A stretch of 64,000 nt of DNA from Alopecurus myosuroides (taxonomy: Eukaryota; Streptophyta; Magnoliopsida; Poales; Poaceae), in NCBI GenBank assembly GCA_028641055.1, contig CM054057.1, positions 726,922,484 through 726,986,483 of the forward strand. The letters run 5' to 3'. Below, piece by piece: positions 24,253-35,461 of this stretch (positions within the stretch are counted from its first letter, which is position 1; the number at the start of each line of letters is the position of its first letter). The notes beneath the pieces are model-generated. The model did no database searches. It worked only from the letters and a program-made list of their open reading frames with translations, and was not told the DNA's origin. The position numbers were made by a program, and so were the translations under genes.

Positions 24253-24658
24253 TCACTCCTCGTCGTCGGCGGCCGGCCCCAAGTTGTAGGGGAGGGTGTG
24301 CATCGCGGTGCGGCTGGGCCAGATGCGGTCGAGGTCGGTGAAGAAGTTGTACGCCGTGAAGCAGATGAACTCGCACCCCCCGTACCAGACCCGACCAAGG
24401 AGGTGGTACGCATCGTAGGGGTTGCGGAAGCGGACAAGGATGCCCGTTCCTCCCGGGCGGGCTTGGTCGATGGTGAACATGCGCGGAGTGCCCGGCGGCA
24501 TGTGGGATAGAGGGCGCGAAGGAAGACCTCCACCAGCTCCGATGACCGCGCCAGCGAGACATGGCCCAGCGGAGCTGGTCCTCGACGACGACCCCTGCGG
24601 GGTACTGCCTCTCCCGCACGGTCCTTGGCGCGAGGAAGGTCTGGCCGGTGAACTGCAT
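24253..24658 (-). pseudogene. Unknown gene inside the MULE, two frameshifts
   Basis: A minus-strand ATG at 24,658 opens a frame MQFTGQTFLAPRTVRERQY ... DQLRWAMSRW. A second frame supplies VFLRALYPTC, and a third supplies PPGTPRMFTIDQARPGG, GILVRFRNPYDAYHLLGRVW, CFTAYNFFTDLDRIW and ends LGPAADDEE at 24,253. Read together they make one compact globular-looking protein of about 135 residues, so the copy carries two small indels. I do not recognise the family. A TATTTAAT motif lies about 100 bases upstream. It is oriented against the GRF gene. Confidence 0.6.
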
Positions 24659-24756
24659 GCTTGCTTTGCTTGAATGTGGTGCGTGCTTTGCTCGGGCTTG
24701 CTTGGATGTGATGCGAGTGGGAGAATGGCGTGAGGAAGATGAAGGTTAGAGGAGGG

Positions 24757-24764
24757 ATTAAATA
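24757..24764 (-). promoter_or_regulatory. TATA-like box for the unknown MULE gene
   Basis: On the minus strand the sequence reads TATTTAAT, about 100 bases upstream of the ATG at 24,658, a normal spacing for a plant promoter with a short leader. Confidence 0.4.
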
Positions 24765-24859
24765 GAAGGTAAGACATTAATGGATGCGTCCCTTCGTTCG
24801 CGTGCCCGCGTTTCTCTACTGGGTCAAGAGGTGTCTCGTCGATCACTGGAGCACGCTAG

Positions 24860-25740
24860 TCAGACTGCGTGGATCACCGCGTTCAGTGTGTTAATAGCTT
24901 AGATGCGACGCGTATGCATGCATGCAACGGGCAGGCGGCCCCGATCACACACGGAACGGAGAAACACACTAGGGAACACGTTCGTACGCCAGTTCCATGC
25001 ACCGAACCAACGTCAGGCGCCGGATATTGTTGAACGGTCTAGATCGAATAGACGAGCCGATCCAAACCCCAGCCACTCAGCGCGCACGAATCCATCCCAT
25101 GCACAACGAGCCAATCAGCATCTAGAACGAGCGCACACGCGGATCGGGGGCGTGCGTCACTGCACACGGCGTCAGTGAGCTAGGGTTTAGCTGGGGTTTC
25201 CGGGGTTTTGGGGTTTCCGGGGTTTAGGGTTTCAGGAGCTAGGGTTTGACATAACTAATTTAAAAAAAATCAAAAAAATAAACGGCTTTCGCTCACTCTC
25301 TATTATGTAACTATGTTGCTATAAAAAATTGTATTCTTGTTAGATCCACGATGCAATGAAAAATATTCATACAATTCATGCTATTGATGGAATGAGCTAG
25401 GGTTGAGCATAACTAATTCAAAAAAAATCAAAACTATGTACAGCCAGCGCACATGGTCTACTTATGCTAGGTTGCTATAAAAAATGGCGAAATTGTTACA
25501 TCCAAATGTTAAAACCAAAATCACACGTTGACGATATTGACAAATAAGCTAGGGTTGAACATAAGTAATTCAAAAAAATTCAAAAAAAAGAATGCTTTTG
25601 GCCCTTAGTCTTATTATGTTGCATACAAATCAAAAAAAAATAAAAACTTTGATTTTGAGTCGGTCAACGTTTTTGTGAAAACGTTGACTTTTTTTAAAAT
25701 GAGCACAAATAATTTAAAAATCAAAAAAAGAAATGCTTTT
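24860..25740. other. Noncoding MULE interior, simple-sequence-like
   Basis: At 25,185-25,250 there are degenerate GGGGTTTCCGGGGTTTAGGG units, telomere-like but not true telomere arrays. From 25,250 to 25,740 a short motif (CTAGGGTT ... CATAACTAATTCAAAAAAAATC) recurs three or four times, an older version of the array that follows. No gene is seen. Confidence 0.6.
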
Positions 25741-28700
25741 GGCCCATAGTCTTATTATGTTGCATACAAACCAAAAAAATTATAACCATGGTTTATATAG
25801 AATTGCATGAAAATGTCTTCAAGAATATGGGAAACTTGTACAGAGTAGTATGGATTTCGAAGATCGAAGTTGGTGTGTTTCTAGATCATAACTAATTCAA
25901 AAAATCAAAAAAAAAATGCTTTCGCCCATAGTCGTATGATGTTGTATAGAAACCAAAAAATTATAAACATGGTTTATGTACAATTACATGAAAATGCCTT
26001 TGAGAATATGAGATTCTTGTACATGTACTATGGATTTCAAAGAGCAAATGTTGTGTGTTTTAGATCATAAGTAAATATGTATATGTTTTATTATGGATTT
26101 TAAGAAAACTTGAGCACATAGTATTATTATGTCGTGTAGGAACCAAAAATAAATATAAATAAGATTCAAAATATGTGTTTTTAATTAAATAATGATTTCA
26201 GAAAAATAAAAGAATAAAATACAAAATTAATTCAAAAAATAATGAGACTTCATATTTACACTATATAGGTACGAGAGAGGTGTGGGAATTTTATTTGGAT
26301 GATTTAGAGAAGATGCAAAAATCAACCCTCTTAGAAAGGGGGGCGTTTACCCTACCTTATGAGGCCGTTTGAAACACATTTTTCATGACTATGAGTCTAA
26401 CTTAACAAAAGAGCTCAGAATGATCAGATAAAAATCACATTTGAGTTGAGGTAGCATTGAAACATCAAAATATTATTACATGCCAAATAAGTTCAACTTG
26501 TCAAAATTTGATTACATGCCCATAGTCTTATTATGTTGCATACAAACCGAAAAAAATTATAACCATGGTTTATATAGAATTGCATGAAAATGTCTTCAAG
26601 AATATGGGAAACTTGTACAGAGTAGTATGGATTTCGAAGATCGAAGTTGGTGTGTTCTAGATCATAACTAATTCAAAAAAAATCAAAAAATGCTTTCGCC
26701 ATAGTCTTATTATGTTGCATACAAACCGAAAAAAATTATAAACATGGTTTATGTACAATTACATGAAAATGCCTTTGAGAATATGAGATTCTTGTACATG
26801 TACTATGGATTTCGAAGAGCAAATGTTGTGTGTTTTAGATCATAAGTAAATATGTATATGTTTTATTATGGATTTTAAGAAAACTTGAGCACATAGTATT
26901 ATTATGTCGTGTAGGAACCAAAAATAAATATAAATAAGATTCAAAATATGTGTTTTTTAATTAAATAATGATTTCAGAAAAAATAAAAGAATAAAATACA
27001 AAATTAATTCAAAAAATAATGAGACTTCATATTTACACTATATAGGTACGAGAGAGGTGTGGGAATTTTATTTGGATGATTTAGAGAAGATGCAAAAATC
27101 AACCCTCTTAGAAAGGGGGGCGTTTACCCTACCTTATGAGGCCGTTTGAAACACATTTTTCATGACTATGAGTCTAACTTAACAAAAGAGCTCAGAATGA
27201 TCAGATAAAAATCACATTTGAGTTGAGGTAGCATTGAAACATCAAAATATTATTACATGCCAAATAAGTTCAACTTGAGTCAAATTTGATTACATGCCCA
27301 TAGTCTTATTATGTTGCATACAAACCGAAAAAAATTATAACCATGGTTTATATAGAATTGCATGAAAATGTCTTCAAGAATATGGGAAAACTTGTACAGA
27401 GTAGTATGGATTTCGAAGATCGAAGTTGGTGTGTTCTAGATCATAACTAATTCAAAAAAAATCAAAAAAAAATGCTTTCGCCCATAGTCGTATGATGTTG
27501 TATAGAAACCAAAAAAATTATAAACATGGTTTATGTACAATTACATGAAAATGCCTTTGAGAAATGAGATTCTTGTACATGTACTATGGATTTCAAAGAG
27601 CAAATGTTGTGTGTTTTAGATCATAAGTAAATATGTATATGTTTTATTATGGGATTTTAAGAAACTTGAGCACATAGTATTATGTCGTGTAGGAACCAAA
27701 AATAATATACATAAGATTCAAAATATGTGTTTTTAATTAAATAATGATTTCAGAAAAAATAAAAGAATAAAATACAAAATTAATTCAAATAATGAGACTT
27801 CATATTTTACACTATATAGGTACGAGAGAGGTGTGGGAATTTTATTTGGATGATTTAGAGATGCAAAAATCAACCCTCTTAGAAAGGGGGGCGTTTACCC
27901 TACCTTATGAGGCCGTTTGAAACACATTTTTCATGACTATGAGTCTAACTTAACAAAAGAGCTCAGAATGATCAGATAAAAATCACATTTGAGTTGAGGT
28001 AGCATTGAAACATCAAAATATTATTACATGCCAATAAGTTCAACTTGAGTCAAAATTTGATTACATGCCCATAGTCTTATATGTTGCATACAAACCGAAA
28101 ACAATTATAACCATGGTTTATATAGAATTGCATGAAATGTCTTCAAGAATATGGGAAACTTGTACAGAGTAGTATGGATTTCGAAGATCGAAGTTGGTGT
28201 GTTCTAGATCATAACTAATTCAAAAAAATCAAAAAAAAAAATGCTTTCGCCCATAGTCGTATGATGTTGTATAGAAACCAAAAAAAATTATAAACATGGT
28301 TTATGTACAATTACATGAAAATGCCTTTGAGAATATGAGATTTCTTGTACATGTACTATGGATTTCAAAGAGCAAATGTTGTGTGTTTTAGATCATAAGT
28401 AAATATGTATATGTTTTATTATGGATTTTAAGAAAACTTGAGCACATAGTATTATTATGTCGTGTAGGAACCAAAATAAATATAAATAAGATTCAAAATA
28501 TGTGTTTTAATTAAATAATGATTTCAGAAAAATAAAAGAATAAAATACAAATTAATTCAAAAAATAATGAGACTTCATATTTACACTATATAGGTACGAG
28601 AGAGGTGTGGGAATTTTATTTGGATGATTTTAGAGAAGATGCAAAAATCAACCCTCTTAGAAAGGGGGGGCGTTTACCCTACCTTATGAGGCCGTTTGAA

Positions 28701-28828
28701 ACACATTTTTCATGACTATGAGTCTAACTTAACAAAAGAGCTCAGAATGATCACATTGAGTTGGGGTAGCATTGAAACATCAAAATATTATTACATGCCA
28801 AATAAGTTCAACTTGAGTCAAAATTTGA
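25741..28828. repeat. High-order tandem array, four units of about 775 bp
   Basis: Units start at about 25,741, 26,519, 27,297 and 28,066 (CATAGTCTTATTATGTTGCA), giving spacings near 778, 778 and 769. A second marker (GAGCTCAGAATGATCA) recurs at 26,411, 27,188, 27,959 and 28,738. Units are nearly identical, differing mainly by homopolymer indels. Inside each unit are two diverged ~180-bp sub-repeats (CATAGTCTTATTATG... and CATAGTCGTATGATG...), so the array has a hierarchical structure. It is noncoding and AT-rich. Confidence 0.9.
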
Positions 28829-29143
28829 ATTTGAACCTAAATTTGAATTTGTCATCAAATATTATTACATGCCAAATAAGTTCCCGGTACATGCCAAACA
28901 ATAAAATAATTTTTGATGGAAACATGTGCCCAACAAATGTTATTACATGCCATAAATTTGAAATGAATGGTAGGTGTTCAACCATGTACCATTCAACCAT
29001 GTACCAAACTCCTCACATGTTTCCCCAATACTGAAACCTCTTGATCTGGACCCCAAAGCACTGTTTCCCCAATTTTTTTCACTAATTTCCTAACTGCATT
29101 CTCTTCCATCTCACGTAGCTCATTGGGATCAATCTCTGCACAA
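28829..29143. other. AT-rich spacer with short TTTGAA repeats
   Basis: It contains (AAATTTGAATTTG)-type repeats near 28,822-28,850 and several ACATGCCA copies, plus a doubled ACCATGTACC near 28,980-29,003. No gene is seen. Confidence 0.5.
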
Positions 29144-29341
29144 TCAATCTCTGAATGCTACCATCAACAATTTTGCCGTCGATGGAAAGAAATTGATTAC
29201 AAATTCGAAGGTTTCAGCAGCATCCCTATTATATGCGGCAGTGTCAGACAGAGCAAGGATCGCATGAACAAAAGGGCGGGAGGGGCCGCTTAAAGCTGAA
29301 TCTGGCAGCTCCTTCTCGACCTGACCACGGGCTCCTCTCAC
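29144..29341 (-). CDS. Small hypothetical ORF near the right MULE end
   Basis: A 65-codon minus-strand frame from ATG at 29,341 includes PFVHAILALSDTAAYNRDAAETF. Codon use looks more protein-like than the surroundings, but no family is recognised and it may be a captured exon fragment. A GCC-rich leader with a (CCG)n run lies upstream. Confidence 0.3.
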   Translation of the reverse strand: MRGARGQVEKELPDSALSGPSRPFVHAILALSDTAAYNRDAAETFEFVINFFPSTAKLLMVAFRD

Positions 29342-29497
29342 CGCGCCGCCACCTCTCTTCTATCGGTTTGAAGCAGAGCTCAGATCTACATACAGGCACA
29401 TGAAATTGGGACTAGATGCTTGCCTATACTATTCACTCACCACCATGGCCGCCGCCGCCGAAAGGGGAGCGGATCCGCTGCCGCCGAGAAGGGGGCT

Positions 29498-29523
29498 CCG
29501 CCGCCGCCGCCGCCGCCGCCGCC
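29498..29523. repeat. (CCG)n microsatellite
   Basis: About eight or nine uninterrupted CCG units lie in a GC-rich stretch upstream of the small minus-strand ORF, typical of grass 5' leaders. Confidence 0.85.
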
Positions 29524-29673
29524 AGAGCTGTAGAAAAAAGCGCGGGCAGGACAGTTCAGTTCGAGCGCGAGCACTTTGAGGGGATGTGGTGCTAATTAAT
29601 TTGGGGGCAAATTAGTTATGACATGTCTTAACGCAAATGGAACTAATTGACTAAGGTTTTAATGCCTGTTCGC

Positions 29674-29782
29674 CCGTGAGCTATTTTCTCCCTCCAATCC
29701 GTCGCACGTAGGCTATTTCGTCGAAAAACGTCTCATTCCTTCCAATACAACTGAAACCCGTCGCACAGGAGCTATTGGCCCA
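29674..29782 (-). repeat. Right terminal inverted repeat of MULE
   Basis: Mirror of the left end, running CCGTGAGCTA to GGAGCTATTGGCCC. It is followed at once by the second AGCTGTGTTG. Confidence 0.93.
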
Positions 29783-29792
29783 GCTGTGTTGA

Positions 29793-30267
29793 CCTCCTCA
29801 GCTGCTCCTTGTTCTGCAGGTGCGCGTCCCCTCTCGTCTTGCGCACGTGGTGCTTGATAGAATGAATGATACATATTTGTGTCCGTCTGAACTTCCCGTA
29901 CACTTGGGGGTGGCTTCTTTGACAAAAAAAAAGATGCACCATGCTAGAGTTTGCATGGTGCCTTGTGTTATTGCTGCACTGAGATTACCTAAACTTTTCT
30001 TAGTGATTGCTAAAACATGTGAAGCCTAATCAACAATTTTGGCCAAATGAACATACCAGACTGATAATTCTAGCATTTGATCCTCTTGGACAGTCCTGAC
30101 TGGATTTTCCATTCTTAACCACATTGGATGTGATTCTATGGGCCACTGCGTAGTTGGAATCTAGATACCCAATGAATATCATGTAGTGCGTTCCTAGTAA
30201 TGGGAGTGAATAATTTGAATAAGAATTTTTAGGGCTAACTGGCTACAATTTTGGTGGATTCTTATTC
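29793..30267. other. Host flank between MULE and young gypsy element
   Basis: It continues the sequence interrupted at 22,356. TTCTGCAG/GTGCGCG at about 29,812-29,826 could be a splice site. The rest is AT-rich with no recognised exon. Confidence 0.4.
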
Positions 30268-30272
30268 TCTTG

Positions 30273-30839
30273 TGTCGGATATATACTGAATAGGGGTATA
30301 GAAGATGGTAGACAAAGAGCCGGACTACCAGGGTGGCCTACGTGGTAATGGGCTTAGGTCCATTGGGCGGCCCAGTAGTCCGACGCGCAGAAGCCGGATT
30401 CTAGAAGAACCCGGAACACGGCCCGCGTGATCTGGCTTGGAGGAGAAGATGGATTGCTTGCTTTCCAAGTTACAAGTTAAACGTAGTCTTCTAGGTTTCT
30501 GATTCTGTAAGCCCTAATCCGGCTATTATATAAAGCCGGACGGGAGATAGATAAAAATAGGTACAAGTTCTTTACCGCACAACAGAGAAGCTCTACGCAA
30601 CTCGCCGGGAAGCTCATCCTCGTCGAGTAGCTAGATCTACACCCTCACATTGTAACCCTGTTAAACGGGCTTTAGTCCCAATTAGTGAGAAGTGCAGGAG
30701 TAGGTACGCCGTACTGTCGCGACGTACCGAACCTGGGTAAAATCCCGTGTTCTGTGTTACTACGCTATCCCGTTACCCCACGTCTCTACCGTAGTCTCAT
30801 GGCACCCCCGTCTATGAAAACTACTACGATGTCTCGACA
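30273..30839 (+). repeat. 5' LTR, 567 bp
   Basis: TGTCGGATATATACTG ... GATGTCTCGACA. It differs from the 3' copy at four sites (A/T, G/C, C/T, C/T). Confidence 0.96.
30527..30534 (+). promoter_or_regulatory. TATA box in the 5' LTR
   Basis: TATATAAA, conserved in the 3' LTR at 39,797-39,804, lies about 300 bases before the LTR end. It is the probable core promoter of the element's genomic RNA. Confidence 0.65.
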
Positions 30840-30858
30840 GTTGGCGCCCACCGTCGGG
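30840..30858 (+). other. Primer-binding site of the young gypsy element
   Basis: TTGGCGCCCACCGTCGGG begins one base after the LTR. The TGGCGCC core is shared with the other Tat-like element at about 12,290-12,300. Confidence 0.75.
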
Positions 30859-30859
30859 C

Positions 30860-33360
30860 AAACGACGTCAGGCGTGAAATTCCGATCTGGGATACTCGGC
30901 GGAATTGGAAGATCGATCACTGTCGGAAGCCTGGAGTTCGACGACGACGTCGGGCGCTTCCTCGACAACGGATCCTACATACCGGCGCAAAACCACCTGG
31001 TAAGTGCCTGCGTGTTACCGATCGGATCTGCTAACATCTTTATCGGACTAACTGCAGAGGCAATGGGGTTTTGCGGTGGAAGCAAATTTATCCAACCCGC
31101 CCTATACCCAGTCGAAGACGACTATGATGCCGGATTCTGCTCAGATCGCCGACAAAAAAGTGATACACACTTTATCGGCATGGTGCAATCCGAAATCGCT
31201 GAAAACACGGATGACGGAAATCCCGTGCAAGAGGAAGATAACAACGTACCCGTCATAGAGACGGAAGAACAAACACCCGTCACAGAGGCGGAAGATCCGA
31301 CATCCGTCAACAAGACGATGAACTCGGAAGCAGAGTCCGTGCTCGCTGCCATTGAGGCGAGGTTGGAGTCGGAAACCGGATCGGATAACTTCGACTCCGA
31401 AGACGAAGACGAGGATGCCTTCGTAAGAAAGGTTAAATCCTTTCAAGAGGGATTCCATGAAGTGCTAATGGCAAAACCATACAACGGGCGCCGGCAGCCA
31501 GGAAAGCCCTAAAACCCCTCCGCCAGAGGAAGAGAGAGAAGACGGAGAAACTTCTCCGATATTCCCTAATGTCAAGGAGATGACAGAGGATGAGCCTGCC
31601 AAAAACCCTCCCTCTTCCAAGAAAAGGCACAAGTCTGCTAAAAAACTCCGGAAGAAAAAACTAGCTTATACAGCTGAAGAAAACCTGGAAATAGGAAAAG
31701 CAAGCAGAGAAAAGCCCGCGGAGAAGAAATCTAAGGAAATCTGCTCCGCCAATGACGGAACAGGAAGAGCAAGAGCTATTACAAACACCAGTGGGACCAG
31801 ATGAACCCCTGAGATGCTGGAAGCCAGGAGACAAGCTTTCCAACGGCAACAGCAGCATTTACTCCGATCTCGGCAACATCTCCAACAAACCCAGCATGAT
31901 ATCAAAATCATGAAGGAGGAAATAGAGGAGTACGAGAGAAAGAATAGATATGCATTAAAACCTACTAGGTTACCCGGAATCGCAAGACCGGAAGAACTGC
32001 CGCCAAAAGAAAGGTTCTATAACCCATCTTGGCAAAAGCAGTTAAACGGCAAAGATGCCAAGGGCGAACCAATATACAAAACCGCAGCGGAAAACGCGGA
32101 AGCAGCGTTCGCCATCCTAAACAACGACCTGTACTCCAACGGGGAAAAACTCCAAGGGGTGTATGCTTTCCTAGGAAAAGCATTACAGCAGCAACAGCGA
32201 GGCCAAGAACGATCAGGGAGGCTGCATGATAATTCCGCCCTCTGCAAAACAGCTACTTGCGCTGCTGGAGCACCTGGACCGGAAGAACCCGGAGATTCGG
32301 ATAAAAAAGAGGATCCGAGAAAAGACAGGAAAAACCCAGATAACCGGGATGCAGCGTCTAGAATCGGACCTCATCTCCCGAAAGATGGATATAAACCACA
32401 TGATCGGGAAGACAAACACCGGAATGACGGCAAAATAATGCCACCTCCGACAAACCCAGCTGAAAAAGCTGGAAGATATGATATACCTCACAGACGTGAA
32501 AGATCCCGGACACCTCCTAAGGATAAGGAAAGGCACAGAAGCAGAACTCCGCCTAACCCAAAAGGACGTGAACACGGAAGAGATAGAGATAACCTCGGAA
32601 AAGCGCGTCCGCGCAACAATGGAAAAGAAAGGAGCAGATCCCCTTCTGTCCATTCAGCCGGAAGATATTCTGCACACATTGATAGAGCAGAAAAGGATGA
32701 TCTATACTTTGGTCCTAAGTGTTTTACTGACAGGATCCGAAGAATAACACTGCATTCTGGCTTCGCCAAAGTTGGTCCAACCTACCAAAAATATACCGGC
32801 AGTACAAACCCGGACACCTGGCTCTCAGATTATTATACATCCGTCCAAATCAACAATGGGACAGACCTGGAAGCTGTCAAGTTTCTTCCCCTAATGTTGC
32901 TAGACGGAGCCAGAGATTGGATCAATGGTTTACCATCAAGAACTGTCGACAGCTGGGATGATATGGCTAGAGTATTCACTCAGCATTTTCGGGGAACATA
33001 CAAACGCCCAAATAGCATCAACCAGCTGAACCGTTGCACCCAATTTGAGGACGAACCATACGTGGATTTCATCTCCAGATGGACTGCAATGAAGAATAGT
33101 TGTTCTGGAGTAACTGACGTACAAGCAATGCATGCTTTTGTCAATGGCCTAAAACCCGGACTCGTACCGTTCATGGTTGGTTCTAAACAGCACAAAGATC
33201 TCGGATCTATGCTTACAACCGCTAATGAGCACGCTGCAGCCGAAGATGATATCAGAGCAAGAGGAGGCAATATTGAGTCACTAATACTCGCCAAGAAAAC
33301 TCCTCGTTCTGACAAAAAGGAACTCCGGAGTCAACGACAAAGCCCAAGGAGGTCAACATA
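30860..33360 (+). pseudogene. Gag polyprotein with capsid domain and Arg-Ser-rich region
   Basis: The frame opens through the primer site, breaks near 31,512 and again near 31,804, then runs open from 31,814 to 33,361. Visible parts are an acidic N-terminus, a Lys-rich basic patch (about 31,580-31,740), a predicted coiled coil (about 31,815-31,945), a long Arg/Ser/Pro-rich stretch with RRERSRTPP and KERSRSPS (about 32,490-32,660), and a Retrotrans_gag capsid (TYQKYTGSTNPDTWL, DGARDWINGLP, SWDDMARVF, FRGTYKRPNSI, FISRWTAMKNSC). Gag builds the particle. The frame ends at 33,361 by a shift, and the natural continuation is in the next frame. Confidence 0.85.
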
Positions 33361-34481
33361 GCCTTTGGAGGAGATAAGGGAAATAAGTGGAAAGGTCGCA
33401 GCCCAGATCCAATCAATTACACTCCCGAAGAATGGGAGAGAATTAAGTCGGAACCCTGCGTCCACCACTCGCAATTTGGGAAACCAACCCACACAAATGC
33501 GCAATGCCGGCTAAACAAGCATATGAAAGGCAATGCAGGATCCGGAAATAAAGGGAAGGGTTCCAAAAGGAAACCTGCCAAGCAAAAGCCAGAAGCTGAA
33601 AAGGAAGACAGTGAATCGGACACTGATGACAAAATCCAGGAACAACAACGAAAGGGCGAACCCAAATTTCCGAGAGTTGACGGAGAAGCAATGCTAACTT
33701 TCTTAGCAACCCCGTCAGCAAAGGTGGCCAAAAGAACACTTCGGGAAATAAACGCGGTTATTCCTGCGACCCCGAAATACTTGAAGTACTCCAACACGCC
33801 AATAGTCTGGGATCAGTCTGATCATCTCGGAAATATCCCTGAACCCGGCACACAAGCTCTTGTTGTCATCCCTATTGTTCAAAACACTAGGCTAAGAAGA
33901 GTGCTGATGGACGGAGGATCCAGCATTAATAAATGTACCTGGCTACACTGAAGCACTTGAAGATCTCCGAGTCCCAGCTCAACTACAGCAATATACGCTT
34001 CCATGGCATTGTTCCTGGCAGGCAAGCACGATCCTTAGGAGAAATTTCCCTAGATGTCACCTTCGGAGATAAAGATCACTTCCGGCAGGAAAAAGTATCC
34101 TTCGAAGTAGTGCCGTTCGAAAGCGTGTATCACGCAATACTCGGACGTCCAGCTTTCGCCAAATTCATGGCAAGATCCTGTTATATCTACAACAAGCTGA
34201 AAATGCCAGGACCCAAAGGAGGAGTAATCACCATAGCCGGTGATTTCAAGGTGGCAAACGAGTTGGAGAAAGAAAACGCCCTTTGCGCTCAAAGAGTTAT
34301 AGCAAAGGAGGAACTGAAGGAATTAGCCAAGGAGGTATCGCCGAAAGAAATGCCGGCAGGAAAAGAAACTCGGAAGCCAACAGATAGCTTCAAGGCGTCC
34401 GAGAATACAAGACAGGTAATCCTAGATCCCAAAGATCCGACAAAATTTGTCATCGTAGGGACTGGGATGACCGACAAATAG
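33361..34481 (+). pseudogene. Gag C-terminus, protease and linker, frameshifted
   Basis: The continuation (EEWERIKSEPCVHHSQFGKPT ... CRLNKH) keeps a Cys/His cluster in the nucleocapsid position, then a Lys/Glu-rich stretch, then protease. The protease core LMDGGSSIN is at about 33,904-33,930, and its frame ends at 33,951; the overlapping frame starting 33,933 resumes with MYLATLKHLKIS. A one-base loss at this overlap explains the break. Downstream blocks YHAILGRPAFAKFMA and GGVITIAGDF match the linker at 719-1027. An in-frame TAG at 34,479-34,481 precedes RT. Confidence 0.8.
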
Positions 34482-35461
34482 GAAGGCGAGCTCATCAAGT
34501 TCCTCCGTGAGAACTGGGATATTTTTGCCTGGTGTCCAGCTGACATGCCAGGCGTACCCAGGGAACTTGCTGAGCACCAACTCAAGGTTATTCCCGGATC
34601 AAAACCCGTCAAACAAGGTCTCCGTCGATTTGACGGAAGAAGCCGGAAGGCTATCGGCAAGGAAATTATCCGGCTTTTAGCAGCGGATTTCATCAAGGAA
34701 GTAATCCATACTGATTGGTCCGCAAATACGGTCCTAGTGCCGAAGAAAGACACCACTGCTCTTAGAATGTGTATAGATTACACAGGATTGAACAAGTTGT
34801 GTCCGAAAGATAGGTTCGCATTACCGCGAATCGATCAAATAATAGATGCCACTGCAGGCTCCGAGCTTTTATGCTTTTTGGATGCATACTCCGGGTACCA
34901 CCAAATACGCATGAAAAAGGAAGATCAGATCAAGACTTCTTTTATAACCCCGTATGGGACGTACTATTACGTAACCATGCCTTTTGGCCTGAAGAACGCA
35001 GGTGCAACCTACCAGCGTTGCATGCAACGCTGTTTGCATAGTCAGATTGGCAGAAACGTCCATGTTTATGTGGACGATATCGCCGTCGTAACCAAGGAAA
35101 AAGATACACTCCTTGAGGATTTGCGAGAAACTTTCGAGAACTTACGTACTTACAAGATGAAGTTGAATCCATCTAAGTGCGTATTCGGGGTTCCCTCAGG
35201 AAAACTTCTGGGTTTCATTGTTTCCCACAGAGGAATAGAAATTAACCCGGAAAAGATCAAGGCAATCTTGAACATCTCAGTACCTACATGTGTAAAAGAT
35301 GTCCAAAGATTGACGGGTTCCGCTGCAGCCGTCAGCAGATTTATTAGTTGGCTGGGGGCTAAAACCTTACCACTCTACAAGCTGCTAAAGAAATCCGACA
35401 AAGCCAAGAGGATTGCGGAAGCCTGGGAACGTCTAGCAAGTTATGTACCTTTCCGTACTTA
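34482..35461 (+). pseudogene. Reverse transcriptase, C-terminally fused to the pol end
   Basis: All gypsy RT blocks are present: FLRENWDIFAWCPADMPG, IRLLAADFIKEV, LVPKKDT, RMCIDYTGLNKLCPKD, LCFLDAYSGYHQIRM, TMPFGLKNAGATYQRCM and YVDD at about 35,067-35,078. The connection domain continues to LYKLLKKSDK. There the frame passes straight into AKRIAEAWERLASY and a stop, where an RNase H and an integrase of several hundred residues would normally come. The tail looks like the extreme C-terminus of pol, so an internal deletion is the simplest reading. RT itself could fold, but upstream stops block its expression. Confidence 0.85.

Larger units (their letters stand above)
22367..29782. mobile_element. 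Complete Mutator-like element (non-autonomous)
   Basis: Termini are ~108-bp inverted repeats beginning GGGCCAATAGCTCC, at 22,367-22,474 and 29,674-29,782, about 95% identical by eye. They are flanked by an identical 10-bp direct repeat AGCTGTGTTG (22,357-22,366 and 29,783-29,792). Long inverted repeats with 9-11-bp duplications are diagnostic of the Mutator superfamily. Length is 7416 bp. No MURA-type transposase frame is visible. Contents are a GRF zinc-finger pseudogene, a broken unknown gene on the other strand, a high-order tandem array and a small minus-strand ORF. Gene cargo without transposase recalls Pack-MULEs, though the GRF gene could equally be element-borne. Confidence 0.9.

Noticed and set aside
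25185..25250. Interstitial telomere-like repeat
   Set aside because: Only degenerate GGGGTTT/TTTAGGG units; no run of perfect TTTAGGG, so not a telomere relic.
28696..29034. 112-codon plus-strand ORF with NLNLNLNLNL
   Set aside because: Translation of the tandem repeat edge and a TTTGAA simple repeat.
30685..30860. ORF start within the 5' LTR
   Set aside because: The ATG at 30,685 is in the LTR and recurs in the 3' LTR (39,955); true gag begins after the primer site.
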